Source of the DNA: Neobacillus bataviensis LMG 21833
GTDB lineage: Bacteria > Bacillota > Bacilli > Bacillales > Cytobacillaceae
Direction: 5' to 3'
NCBI RefSeq assembly: GCF_000307875.1
Contig: NZ_AJLS01000127.1
Span: 1-64,000 of the forward strand
DNA length: 64,000 nucleotides
Part shown: positions 49,396 through 57,912 of the stretch, piece by piece
Position numbering within the stretch: position 1 is the first letter of the stretch
How the letters are laid out: each line of letters begins with the position of its first letter
Notes under the pieces: generated by a model
Seen by the model: only the letters and a program-made list of their open reading frames with translations
What the model was told of the DNA's origin: nothing
Databases searched by the model: none
Program-made: the position numbers and the translations under genes

Positions 49396-50453
49396 TCGGC
49401 CAGCACCTCCATTAGCGCATTATTTTCTTCCCTGCCTTTTATGGCAAAACGAAGCCATCTCCCCTCCAAACCGGGGAAATTAAAGGTATGCCGTGGAATG
49501 ACAGCCTTCTTAATAAGAAATTCAAACAACGGAAATTGATCATTCAACAGCGGATCCTTTAATAAATAGAAATTAACTTTGGATGATGAAACGTCAAATT
49601 CATTATTTTTAAAAAAAGCAAACAACCTTTTCCGTTCGTCACGGATATACTTTTGGGTCATATTAATAAATGATTCATCTTGTAAACACAGTTCACCTGC
49701 CAACAGAGCAATGGTATTAATACTCCAATGCGATTGCAGCTGGTTTAGACTTTCGATCACAGTTGGCTGTGCAACTAGATATCCAAGACGGATACCAGGA
49801 ATTGCAAACATTTTGGTCATTGAACGAATAATAATTAAATTTGAAAACCGATTTATGTATGGAATGAATGAATCATATTCTACTAAGAAATCAAAAAATG
49901 CCTCATCCAAGATCACCAAGCAATTTTGCTGTTCACATTCCTCAATTAACGAAATAATCGTTGAACCAGGATACTGAATTCCTGTTGGATTATTTGGGTT
50001 ACAAAGGAACAATGCATCAGCAAATTCTATCTTTTTATGCAATTCATCCTGGTTTAATTCGAAATCCGGCCCCTTCAGATGGTGATACAATACTTCACAT
50101 TTGTTTGCCTTGCAGGCTTTTTCATATTCCGAAAAGGTTGGCTGGATCAACAATACCCTTTTTCCCGCGAGCATTCTAGCAACCATGGTGATCAGCTCTG
50201 CCCCGCCATTCCCAATTAAAATAGATTGATCAGGAATCTGTTCTTGTTGTGCAATCCTCTTTTTTAGCTTTGTAGCATATGGATCTGGGTAAACAAAAAT
50301 TTCCTGATAAAACTCCTGCCATTTTTCTTTCAATGCAGGCGGTGGACCAAGTGGGTTTATGTTTGCGCTAAAATCAGTATAATCCTCAGGAAGCATAAGA
50401 CCCATTGCTCCATATAGGTATTGCGGATTAGAACCATGTGAAGGCCAATTCAA
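49377..50453 (-). CDS. cobD: Threonine-phosphate decarboxylase
   Basis: The 358-residue PLP enzyme of the class I/II aminotransferase fold makes (R)-1-aminopropan-2-ol phosphate from L-threonine phosphate, the linker that CbiB attaches to cobyric acid. It starts NWPSHGSNPQYLYGAMG, has SANINPLGPP near 30, the PLP-binding NPNNPTG near 152, and the Schiff-base Lys in RSMTKMFAIPGIRLGY near 215. The start is TTG after GGAGG. It ends HHH and overlaps cobU. Confidence 0.93.
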   Translation of the reverse strand: MNWPSHGSNPQYLYGAMGLMLPEDYTDFSANINPLGPPPALKEKWQEFYQEIFVYPDPYATKLKKRIAQQEQIPDQSILIGNGGAELITMVARMLAGKRVLLIQPTFSEYEKACKANKCEVLYHHLKGPDFELNQDELHKKIEFADALFLCNPNNPTGIQYPGSTIISLIEECEQQNCLVILDEAFFDFLVEYDSFIPYINRFSNLIIIRSMTKMFAIPGIRLGYLVAQPTVIESLNQLQSHWSINTIALLAGELCLQDESFINMTQKYIRDERKRLFAFFKNNEFDVSSSKVNFYLLKDPLLNDQFPLFEFLIKKAVIPRHTFNFPGLEGRWLRFAIKGREENNALMEVLADWRHHH

Positions 50454-51393
50454 CGAGCATCCCTCCGAGCCATAAGAATAATAAAAATAAGAAAACAGTT
50501 CTCCCTAAAATGCCATTCGCCTTTAGGATGTGGTCGGGTTGAATAGGTGAAAGAGCCTCTCCCATTTTTGCCCTATTAGAAATCATCCCTTTGTAATAAT
50601 TTTTGCCGCCCAATTGAATACCTAAAATAGCAGCAACAGCCGCCTCACCCCAGCCGCTGTTCGGGCTCGGATGCTTTTTCGCATCTCGGAATAAAATCGA
50701 CCAAGCCTTGCGATTATCTCTACCGACTGGGAGTTTTCCTATTAGCATAATTATTCCCGTTAATCGACTGGGAACCCAATTCATAACATCATCCCATTTA
50801 GCAGATGCCCAGCCAAACTCTTTGTATCTTTCATTCATGTGTCCCACCATCGAATCACATGTATTGGCTGCCCGGTAAACCATCGCGAGCGGCGCACCGC
50901 CAATGAGTGCCCAGAACAAAGGGGCTGTCACACCGTCACTTGTATTTTCAGCAACCGTCTCAATCGCTCCTCTTGCGATTTCACTTTCATCAAGGTCATC
51001 TGTATCGCGGCCTACAATATAAGAAAGTTTCTTTCTAGCTTCAACCAAGTCCCCGGATTTTAACGGTTGGTAGACTTCAAGTGCCGCTTCCTTCAAGCTT
51101 CTTTGGGCAATGGCTGTGGATATTACTATACTTTCCACAACAATTCCAACAATCAAATGAATCTGGTATCCTATTAAAACAACAATTAATACAATAGAAA
51201 ATACAAATAGTAAAATAAAAAGGAGCATGATTACCCCTTTCGATTTTTTAAACTCTCCTGAATTCCAACGCTTTTCTAGAAATGCTATCATATTCCCAAT
51301 CCACCTTACAGGATGAGGCCAATTGGGCGGATCACCAACAAAAAAATCAATGATATAAGCAATTAAAATGGCAATTAAGTGATAAAGAATCAT
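50428..51393 (-). CDS. cbiB: Adenosylcobinamide-phosphate synthase
   Basis: The ATG at 51393 overlaps the stop of the BtuD-CbiZ gene by one base and gives a 321-residue membrane protein starting MILYHLIAILIAYIIDFF. Family signatures are FFVGDPPNWPHPVRWIG near 16-32, ENTSDGVTAPLFWALIGG near 150 and HPSPNSGWGEAAVAA near 250. It condenses cobyric acid with aminopropanol or its phosphate. Together with CbiZ in the gene before, it rebuilds the side chain of imported cobinamides. Confidence 0.95.
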   Translation of the reverse strand: MILYHLIAILIAYIIDFFVGDPPNWPHPVRWIGNMIAFLEKRWNSGEFKKSKGVIMLLFILLFVFSIVLIVVLIGYQIHLIVGIVVESIVISTAIAQRSLKEAALEVYQPLKSGDLVEARKKLSYIVGRDTDDLDESEIARGAIETVAENTSDGVTAPLFWALIGGAPLAMVYRAANTCDSMVGHMNERYKEFGWASAKWDDVMNWVPSRLTGIIMLIGKLPVGRDNRKAWSILFRDAKKHPSPNSGWGEAAVAAILGIQLGGKNYYKGMISNRAKMGEALSPIQPDHILKANGILGRTVFLFLLFLWLGGMLVELAFTWF

Positions 51394-52856
51394 TAGTGCT
51401 TCCTTTTTTGCGACTTTTGAATCGCCTCTGTTGTGCACTGATAAACAGCTTTACTAATAAGCCTGCCCAAAGGGGTAATAGTTCCAGCAAACTCCAGCAC
51501 TTTTCCTGATTGGGTAGCAGCAATTAAAATGCTATCGGTTGAGGTACCCGTAGCAATCGTTTCTGTGACTTTATCCATTACCTTTAAATCATGCATCGCT
51601 TTTACCTTTGCTTCTGTTGCGGTTACGATGCTTTGAATAAATGCTTCCTCGGTTAATTCTCCATTTACAAATACCCACGTGTTAATCGTCCCGGGAGTGT
51701 GAATTAAGTCATGCCTCTCACTTTTTGAGGCATCAATTGCATTTCCAATCCCTGCTGTGACAACCACTAAAACCGAGAAGTCATCCAGTTTGACCCGACC
51801 GTAAGCAACGTCCTCAAGTACCACAGCGGTCATCATGCCCACAGTTTCTGATGGTTCAAAGCCCTTAGTCTTTAAAAAGGCAGCCATTTCCATCCGATGA
51901 TCATCACAATTATAATCCTTACTGACATGCCGATTAACAAATGTTCGATGCCAGCCCGTTCCCGCCCCGACCACACCCGAAGACATTGTTCTTAGCGGTG
52001 CTGGGGATTGTAATTCGATAAATTCATTTGAAACCCATATCATTCCTTCATTAATTTCAAAAATTTCTTTTCTCCGTTCCACTTCCGGCAGTAACACCAA
52101 TTGCGGTGCAGCCACCCTAGGGTGGGGATGCTTTTGAATTTTCGTATGATAAACGTCTCTAATTCGATCTTCTTGAAGGACTTCATTTGGAATATGGTTA
52201 ATATTAATGGTACCTTTTTCTAGCAGGAGCAATCGATCACAATATAGTCCAGCAAGATTTAAATCATGGAAAATCGAAATAACTGTTAAACCTTTTTCCA
52301 TTGTCCATTGTTTTAAAAGATCCAGTAATTCTTTCTGATACGAAAGGTCTAAGTGATTTGTCGGTTCATCCAATAGAAGAATTTCGGGCTCCTGAGCCAA
52401 TGCTTGCGCAAGAAATACCCGTTGTTTTTCGCCACCCGATAACTCTTGAATATCTTTTCGTTGAAATGACGATATTCCGGTTTGATCCATTACTCGTTGA
52501 ACAACATCCTCATCCTCTTTGCTCCATGTTTGGAACCAGCCTTTTTGGTGGGCATATCTCCCAAGTGAAACGGTTTCTTTAACGGTGTATGAAAAAGATT
52601 GTGAAGAATGCTGCGAAAGAACCGCAACCATTTGCGCAAGTTGTTTGATTCCATATTCCTGAAGCCTTTTTCCACGAATTAGTATTTCACCTTGTTTAAT
52701 CGGTAAGATCCCACTAATCATTTTTAACAGGGTCGTTTTTCCGCTTCCATTTGGTCCTAAAATCCCGAACAATTCTCCTTGTTTCACTTGAAATGAAATG
52801 TCCTTTAAAACAGATTCATCTGCATAACCACCTGAAACGTGTTGAACGTTAAGCAT
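51393..52856 (-). CDS. BtuD-CbiZ fusion: B12 ABC ATPase plus adenosylcobinamide amidohydrolase
   Basis: This 487-residue protein has two parts. Residues 1 to about 250 are a BtuD/FepC-type ATPase (Walker A GPNGSGKTT, LSGGEKQRV, LLLLDEPTNHLDLS). Residues from about 275 to 487 are a CbiZ domain (MSSGVVGAGTGWHRTFVNRHV, NCDDHRMEMAAFL, VVVTAGIGNAIDA, GTSTDSILIAATQSG). CbiZ cleaves the aminopropanol arm from adenosylcobinamide to give adenosylcobyric acid, letting cells remodel foreign corrinoids. Such fusions are known in Bacillus halodurans and relatives. It follows btuC by 3 bases. Confidence 0.93.
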   Translation of the reverse strand: MLNVQHVSGGYADESVLKDISFQVKQGELFGILGPNGSGKTTLLKMISGILPIKQGEILIRGKRLQEYGIKQLAQMVAVLSQHSSQSFSYTVKETVSLGRYAHQKGWFQTWSKEDEDVVQRVMDQTGISSFQRKDIQELSGGEKQRVFLAQALAQEPEILLLDEPTNHLDLSYQKELLDLLKQWTMEKGLTVISIFHDLNLAGLYCDRLLLLEKGTININHIPNEVLQEDRIRDVYHTKIQKHPHPRVAAPQLVLLPEVERRKEIFEINEGMIWVSNEFIELQSPAPLRTMSSGVVGAGTGWHRTFVNRHVSKDYNCDDHRMEMAAFLKTKGFEPSETVGMMTAVVLEDVAYGRVKLDDFSVLVVVTAGIGNAIDASKSERHDLIHTPGTINTWVFVNGELTEEAFIQSIVTATEAKVKAMHDLKVMDKVTETIATGTSTDSILIAATQSGKVLEFAGTITPLGRLISKAVYQCTTEAIQKSQKRKH

Positions 52857-52859
52857 GTT

Positions 52860-53921
52860 CTATCCACTTCTTTCCATCCGTTTTCTTTGGAGCAGGATCA
52901 GCGCAAATACAGGTGCACCGATTAAAGCAGTAATAACCCCAATCGGTAATTCTGTTGGAGATATTATGGTTCTGGACACGAGATCAGCTAAAATTAGGAA
53001 CCCGCTTCCGATTAAAATGGAAAGAGGAAGAAGGTGTCGATGATCGGGGCCCCATAGCATTCTTGAAAGATGGGGAATAACCAGTCCAACAAAACCAATG
53101 GTCCCTGATACAGCAACAGCTGCTCCCGTTAAAATCGAACCGGCAGAAAGAATAATGAGCTTTCTTTTTTGGACATTTACACCTAAGTGCTGTGCTCTCT
53201 CTTCTCCAAACGACATCGCATTTAATTCTTTTGCATTAAAAATCAGTATGGCTGAACCCAAAATGAAAAACGGAAGAATGATTTTTATGTATTCCCAGCC
53301 TCGCATCGATACACTTCCTAAGAGCCAGCCAATAATTTGCCTAAGCTCATCCCCGGTTAGGGCAATCATGAGAGAAATAAATGCTCCCAAAAAGGAACTA
53401 AAAATAATACCTGTTAAAATAATCGTTTCCACCCTCATCGAGCGCTCTATTTTCCGGGCGAATGCAAGAACCAAAAAGATGGTAATAAAAGAAAATAGGA
53501 TGCTAAATAATGGTAAAGTGAACATCCCCACAAAGGGAATCGAAAGATGAAAAAATAGTGTTAACACCGCGCCCACTGAGGCTCCGGACGAGACACCCAA
53601 TGTATAGGGATCTGCCAACGGGTTTCGTAACAGACCTTGGAAGGCAGCTCCTGCTATCGCAAGAGCTGCCCCTACAAGACCAGCTAAAATGACTCGAGGT
53701 AAACGAATATTAATCACAATACTCGTATACATCGGATCGATAGAGCCCAGTGAAATGACCCCAAATACTTTAGCAACGATAATTTGAATAATCGTTCCAA
53801 CCGGTACATAAACAGTTCCTATTGAAATACCTAATAAAAAAGCAATAATAAGGAAAATTCCCGCCAGACTAAAGGCTAAAAATTTATTATTTAAATACTT
53901 CTGGATAGACAGCCTTTGCAA
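52860..53921 (-). CDS. btuC: B12 ABC transporter permease
   Basis: The 353-residue FecCD-type permease has about ten membrane segments. It has RLPRVILAGLVGAALAIAGAAFQG near 75 (core LAGLVGAALAIAGA), NPLADPYTLGVSSGAS near 100, and GFVGLVIPHLSRMLWGPDHR near 275, the cytoplasmic ATPase-coupling region. The TTG start at 53921 has AAGGAG 9 bases before it, all inside the 3' end of btuF, giving a 35-base overlap. Confidence 0.92.
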   Translation of the reverse strand: MQRLSIQKYLNNKFLAFSLAGIFLIIAFLLGISIGTVYVPVGTIIQIIVAKVFGVISLGSIDPMYTSIVINIRLPRVILAGLVGAALAIAGAAFQGLLRNPLADPYTLGVSSGASVGAVLTLFFHLSIPFVGMFTLPLFSILFSFITIFLVLAFARKIERSMRVETIILTGIIFSSFLGAFISLMIALTGDELRQIIGWLLGSVSMRGWEYIKIILPFFILGSAILIFNAKELNAMSFGEERAQHLGVNVQKRKLIILSAGSILTGAAVAVSGTIGFVGLVIPHLSRMLWGPDHRHLLPLSILIGSGFLILADLVSRTIISPTELPIGVITALIGAPVFALILLQRKRMERSG

Positions 53922-54852
53922 GATCTTCTACTCCTTCAACGATTCTAGGGCCAGAGCGTGTCACCCGATCAGAATCTACGTCGATTACTTGCTTATTTTT
54001 TACCGCGTTGACATTTTCCCAGCCTTTTCTGCTTAACACTTGATCAGCTGGTTTTTCCTTTTCATAGCCGCCATATGTAGTGATGATTACATCCGGATTT
54101 CGTTTAATGATCTCTTCTTGATCAAGCTGGATCCAGCCCTCTTGATCATCTGCGAGGTTTTCAGCATTAATCACGGTTAACATTTCATTCATAAACGTAT
54201 TTTTCCCAGTAGTAAAAATATCTGGAGCAGGTGATACTTCAACAAACACGGTTTTCTTTTCTTTTATGTCCTTTGCCTTTTCCTTAATTTCAGCTAATTT
54301 GTCCTTCATCCCTTTAACAAGCTCGTCCGCTTTCTTCGTTTCACCGGTAGCTTTCCCAATCATACTAATAGAATCAAACACTTGGTCAAAATTTTGTGCA
54401 TCATTCACAACAAGAACTGCTATTCCGGCATCTTTTAACTGCTGAAGGCCAGCTTCAGAATTATGCGCAGTGGAGGCATGGGCTAATACTAAATTGGGCT
54501 GTAAAGAGATAATCTTTTCAAGATTAACTTCCATACCGCCTATTTTCTCTTTTTTCGTTACCTCTTCAGGATAATTATCAAAATCAGAAACACCAACAAT
54601 TTCTTTACCCGCACCTAACGCGTAGGCAATTTCCGTATTACTTGGGATCAATGAGACGATTTTTTCAGGTTTCTTTTCTAAGTCCACCTCATTACCTATA
54701 GCATCCTTAATCGTTACAGGAAAAGCAGCCTCGGTTTTCTTCTCAACATTTGCTTTATTTTCCTCTTTGACTTGCTCCTTCTTTTCCACACAGCCCGCTA
54801 ATGCCCCTATTGTTAATAAGACAATTAGCAAAAGTGAATAAATCTTCTTCAT
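53887..54852 (-). CDS. btuF: B12-binding ABC lipoprotein
   Basis: The ATG at 54852 begins a lipoprotein signal peptide with lipobox LAGC (Cys21); the frame extends 21 codons upstream without support. The 321-residue protein is a class III substrate-binding protein: KIVSLIPSNTEIAYALGAGKEIVGVSDFDNYP is the BtuF-type N-lobe start (core SLIPSNTEIAYALG), followed by LVLAHASTAHNSE. It captures cobalamin or cobinamide outside the membrane for BtuC. It is the first gene of the operon, right after the riboswitch-controlled terminator. Confidence 0.92.
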   Translation of the reverse strand: MKKIYSLLLIVLLTIGALAGCVEKKEQVKEENKANVEKKTEAAFPVTIKDAIGNEVDLEKKPEKIVSLIPSNTEIAYALGAGKEIVGVSDFDNYPEEVTKKEKIGGMEVNLEKIISLQPNLVLAHASTAHNSEAGLQQLKDAGIAVLVVNDAQNFDQVFDSISMIGKATGETKKADELVKGMKDKLAEIKEKAKDIKEKKTVFVEVSPAPDIFTTGKNTFMNEMLTVINAENLADDQEGWIQLDQEEIIKRNPDVIITTYGGYEKEKPADQVLSRKGWENVNAVKNKQVIDVDSDRVTRSGPRIVEGVEDLAKAVYPEVFK

Positions 54853-54930
54853 GTCATTTCCCTGCTTTCTGGATGAATAAATTTGAAACAAAAAATAAAA
54901 TAACTTACGCCACACTAGACTCTATCTAAA

Positions 54931-54963
54931 ATACAAAAAACATCCCCTTGTATGAAGGGGATG
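54931..54963 (-). terminator. Riboswitch-controlled terminator
   Basis: On the minus strand CATCCCCTT and AAGGGGATG form a 9-bp stem around a 5-base loop, followed by TTTTTTG. It lies between the cobalamin aptamer and btuF, so it is the expression platform that stops transcription when B12 is bound. Confidence 0.85.
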
Positions 54964-55019
54964 CGGGTATGATTAGATTCAAATACTAACACAAAGTAAA
55001 TATAGTCTAGTCCTCCACA

Positions 55020-55185
55020 CCTCCTATCCTCGTAGGTCTTTGGCGCAAAGAAAAAGGCAGGTTTCCTGGCTCATGTTCATAGCTCCCTAAGTCTTCCCAT
55101 CCATTAAGACAGTGACATTTTATAGGTTGCTCCCAATTACAGTGGCGGGACCGCGTTGGCTTTAACCAACTTCCCTTTTAAGCAA
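55020..55185 (-). ncRNA. Cobalamin riboswitch
   Basis: The minus strand carries the conserved elements of the AdoCbl/cobalamin aptamer in order: GGGAAG and a hairpin GTTGGTTAAAGCCAAC-like segment, GCGGTCCCGCCACTG, TAATTGGGAG, and the B12 box AGCCAGGAAACCTGCC at 55057-55072. The approximate borders are mine. Ligand binding to this class normally represses; here it should favour the downstream terminator and switch off the uptake and salvage genes when B12 is plentiful. Confidence 0.93.
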
Positions 55186-55222
55186 AAAGTCTATATATTG
55201 ACTTTTTTGCACCTTTTCCGAA

Positions 55223-55252
55223 ATATTATTTTTTGTTTAAATCTATTATCAA
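55223..55252 (-). promoter_or_regulatory. Candidate promoter of the cobalamin operon
   Basis: On the minus strand TTGATA, an 18-base spacer and TAATAT lie just upstream of the riboswitch. The -10 is imperfect, so this is a moderate prediction. Confidence 0.4.
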
Positions 55253-55285
55253 CTAAAAATAATCATTTGTATATATCTTTTTTGT

Positions 55286-55756
55286 CTATTCCTTATATGC
55301 TTTTACCGGCACATAAATTTCATAATGAAGGTCGCCTAAGGCACTGGGCAATTTATACTCTTCTTTAAAGATCTCCAGACTTAATGCAGAATAGTCCCGT
55401 TCATACCCGTATTCCTCCATCCAAACATACACCTTCTGGTAGGTTTTTTCAATATCCTCATGACTGCCTTTATGTACGGTAAATACATAGTTTTTACTTG
55501 GAATGGTAAAGCCAACCATACCCTCTGGGATCTCGTCAATTTTTTCAACAGGCTTGGTGACATAATAAGTAACCTCCGTTTCCCTATCATGAAACGGTGC
55601 AATCAAAAATGGTTCTTTCGTCTGATGGGATACCTCTTCAAGACGGTCTATCATTTTTGCAAATAAACCGGGAATTGTCCCCAACTCAGAATATGTACCA
55701 TTCCATGAAATACCTACGACTTTTATTTCTTCTCTCTCAATCACTTGGATACCCAA
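55286..55756 (-). CDS. GyrI-like / effector-binding domain protein
   Basis: The 156-residue protein has the SOUL/GyrI-like effector-binding fold of the AraC ligand-binding family: VIEREEIKVVGISWNGTYSELG at the start (core KVVGISWNG), IAPFHDRETEVTYYVTKPV in the middle, and a C-terminal ALSLEIFKEEYKL ... YEIYVPVK with the conserved Glu near the barrel mouth. Stand-alone members bind small hydrophobic or cationic ligands and are linked to drug sensing. No DNA-binding domain is attached. A single gene. Confidence 0.87.
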   Translation of the reverse strand: MGIQVIEREEIKVVGISWNGTYSELGTIPGLFAKMIDRLEEVSHQTKEPFLIAPFHDRETEVTYYVTKPVEKIDEIPEGMVGFTIPSKNYVFTVHKGSHEDIEKTYQKVYVWMEEYGYERDYSALSLEIFKEEYKLPSALGDLHYEIYVPVKAYKE

Positions 55757-55913
55757 GTAAATCCCCCCTTTACTTCAATCATATTTATATAATTCTAATA
55801 ATATCCCTGAAATTCCTGCTAATAAAATTCGACGAAATAAGAGAAATTTTTATTTTCAAATAACTTTACACAATTAAAGAAGGTACTCTAATGACTCATG
55901 TACCTCCATTTCG

Positions 55914-56438
55914 TTATTTTAATATACTTTGCGGCACATCAAAGACATTCCATAAAAAGGTGGCATAGATGGCAGAAAGAATCCAAGCTAGTGCTGGCTT
56001 CTTATAATGTACAGCTAATACAGAAAACATAACAAAACTAAAAAAAGCCGACCATCCCAAATTCCAGCCATTTTTGTGAACCATCGCCCCTATTTTCAAA
56101 TCAACAAATTCATTGATTGTATAAACCATTGTCCAGAAAAGGATATTTATGATTTTTTTCCAAAGTTCTTTAGACATATGTCCCAGGAAGATACAAACCG
56201 TAACAGGGTATTTGATTAACATGATCAGTAAGGCAACATGAGTATGTGTTGCCCAGCTCTTATCGTTTCCAAAAGGAACATATTCCCACATACTATGCTT
56301 AAAAAACAAAAATTGATACACAAGATCCCCGACCATTAAGAATAGGAAAGTGGGATAATAGTTATGCCAATTTTTCCAATCCCCCCATTTTATTGCAGAA
56401 AAAATAAAAATGGCTCCATAGACAATATTCAGGCTCAA
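55914..56438 (-). CDS. CBO0543 family membrane protein
   Basis: The 174-residue hydrophobic protein has about five membrane segments. It has the features of the CBO0543 family of Firmicutes: GDWKNWHNYYPT near 20, TINEFVDLKIGAMVHKNGWNLGWSAFF near 108 (core VHKNGWNLGWS), and HYKKPALAW near 145. Function is unknown. The start is TTG with GAAGGAG upstream. Confidence 0.82.
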   Translation of the reverse strand: MSLNIVYGAIFIFSAIKWGDWKNWHNYYPTFLFLMVGDLVYQFLFFKHSMWEYVPFGNDKSWATHTHVALLIMLIKYPVTVCIFLGHMSKELWKKIINILFWTMVYTINEFVDLKIGAMVHKNGWNLGWSAFFSFVMFSVLAVHYKKPALAWILSAIYATFLWNVFDVPQSILK

Positions 56439-56512
56439 AAAAAGTCTCCTTCACATTCTTCTTACCATCATTATTTCCAATTAAATGTAAAATAATTACA
56501 TTTCACAAAATA

Positions 56513-56552
56513 GAAAAAAGGCCGTTAATCCAAAAATATGAAATAACGGCCT
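56513..56552 (-). terminator. Second terminator after csp
   Basis: On the minus strand AGGCCGTTA and TAACGGCCT enclose a 16-base AT-rich loop and end in TTTTTT. It backs up the terminator at 56575. Confidence 0.8.
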
Positions 56553-56574
56553 AGAATTTTTCTGTTTTTCCCCA

Positions 56575-56603
56575 CAAAAAAACAAACCCCTAACAGGGTT
56601 TGT
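56575..56603 (-). terminator. First terminator after csp
   Basis: On the minus strand ACAAACCC and GGGTTTGT pair, followed by TTTTTTG, 15 bases after the csp stop codon. Confidence 0.85.
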
Positions 56604-56617
56604 TTTATTCGCAGGTC

Positions 56618-56818
56618 TTATGCTTTCCGAACGTTAACCGCTTGCGGTCCACGTTGTCCATTTTCAATATCAAATGTGACCTCTTGACCTTCATCTAAGG
56701 TTTTATATCCTTCGCCTTGAATCGCTGAGAAATGAACGAATACGTCATCTCCACCTTCACGCTCAATGAATCCAAACCCTTTTTCACCGTTAAACCATTT
56801 TACTTTACCATGTTCCAT
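56618..56818 (-). CDS. Cold shock protein
   Basis: The ATG at 56818 follows AGGAGG at 10 bases and gives the standard 66-residue cold shock domain; the frame extends upstream without meaning. RNP1 (KGFGFIE) and RNP2 (VFVHF) are intact, and the end [13 protein letters not shown] is typical. It is a single-stranded nucleic acid chaperone of the CspB/C/D group. The leader contains a CATGTAA/TTACATG hairpin just before the ribosome binding site, which might affect translation. Two terminators follow. Confidence 0.97.
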   Translation of the reverse strand: MEHGKVKWFNGEKGFGFIEREGGDDVFVHFSAIQGEGYKTLDEGQEVTFDIENGQRGPQAVNVRKA

Positions 56819-56932
56819 TTCTTTGTAGCCTCCTAGCATGTAACAATTACATGATTTTGCAAAATATACTTGCCCAATTATTTTTACCCATAAATTATTG
56901 TCATATACCAAAAAAATCTAAAAAATTATTTT

Positions 56933-57688
56933 TTATTTATGAAGAATCCATTTATGAATTGCCTCTGCCACACCATCCTCTTCATTTGTTCCAGTGACCC
57001 AGTCTGCCGCCTTTTTCACTACATCCTGTGCATTCCCCATGGCTACACCAAGTCCTGCTTCTTTAATCATCATTAAGTCATTTCGGCTGTCGCCACATGC
57101 CATCACATGTTTCATTTCAATTCCAAGCCGGCCGCAGACAATCTCAAGGCCTTTCGCTTTATTAATTCCAAGCGGATTGACCTCAATATTCTTTAGGGTG
57201 GAATTACTTAGCTCGAATTCGCCCTTTGCCTCCAGTTCCTTTAAAATAAGCTCCCTTGTAGCATCATCATCAATATTAAACCCAAATTTTAACCATTCCA
57301 TCGTATGAACGTCCTCGGGCATTTCATCATGCCAATTTCGCTCCGTGCTGATTGCCCAAAACTTTGTTTTATGCTGTTTTGTCAGTTCCCACATCCATGT
57401 GATTGATTCTGCTTTCATCAAATTCCTTTCGACTAGCTCCCGTTTTTCATCCCAGATTTCACTGCCATTAACGGTCACCAAATACGATGTCAGTTCTAGC
57501 GCATCTGCATGTTCTTTACTTGTTTTTAATGAACGACCGGTACTAAGAACCACATAGATCCCCTTTTCCTGAGCCGCTTTAATTGCCTGTCGATTCGCGA
57601 ACGATATCTCCCCCTTGTTGTTTAAAAGGGTTCCATCCATATCAAGTGCCACCAATTTGATGTCATAATCATTCTTAACGTTTTCCAT
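56933..57688 (-). CDS. Cof-type HAD hydrolase
   Basis: The 251-residue protein is a class IIB haloacid dehalogenase-like phosphatase: nucleophile DMDGTLL near residue 15, motif II STGR near 50, catalytic Lys in INKAKGLE near 185, and ACGDSRNDLMMI near 207 with the acidic pair. Cof-type enzymes dephosphorylate sugar phosphates, FMN or pyridoxal phosphate in the cytoplasm. The ATG at 57688 is chosen although AAAGGAG is 13 bases upstream. Confidence 0.92.
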   Translation of the reverse strand: MENVKNDYDIKLVALDMDGTLLNNKGEISFANRQAIKAAQEKGIYVVLSTGRSLKTSKEHADALELTSYLVTVNGSEIWDEKRELVERNLMKAESITWMWELTKQHKTKFWAISTERNWHDEMPEDVHTMEWLKFGFNIDDDATRELILKELEAKGEFELSNSTLKNIEVNPLGINKAKGLEIVCGRLGIEMKHVMACGDSRNDLMMIKEAGLGVAMGNAQDVVKKAADWVTGTNEEDGVAEAIHKWILHK

Positions 57689-57802
57689 ATGTAGTAAATA
57701 ACTCCTTTCTTTCGTTTCACTTTTCTTAGCGTACACTTTTGATTTCCATTTTTCAAAGATTCAACCTCACTTAGTTTACATAATATATTTATATAAAACC
57801 AA

Positions 57803-57832
57803 CAAAAAAGAACCCTGCACCATTTTGCAGGA
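57803..57832 (-). terminator. Second terminator after the HesB-like gene
   Basis: On the minus strand CCTGCA and TGCAGG pair around six bases, followed by GTTCTTTTTTG. It is weaker than the hairpin at 57872 and probably a back-up. Confidence 0.6.
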
Positions 57833-57871
57833 TCCATATACTTTTCAAGTATTTTGAAAATTAAACAGACA

Positions 57872-57904
57872 AAAAGACACTTGGCAGCATATGCTCCAAG
57901 TGTC
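57872..57904 (-). terminator. Terminator of the HesB-like gene
   Basis: On the minus strand GACACTTGG and CCAAGTGTC pair, with the inner AGCAT/ATGCT extending the stem, followed by TTTTTG. It starts 9 bases after the stop codon. Confidence 0.85.
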
Positions 57905-57912
57905 CTTTATTT

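Noticed and set aside
56485..56852. ATGTAA...TTACAT palindromes at 56485, 56838 and 25868 as a common operator
   Set aside because: They are AT-rich and short, with spacers of 3-5 bases and inconsistent positions (intergenic, leader and stop-codon region), so chance is likely.
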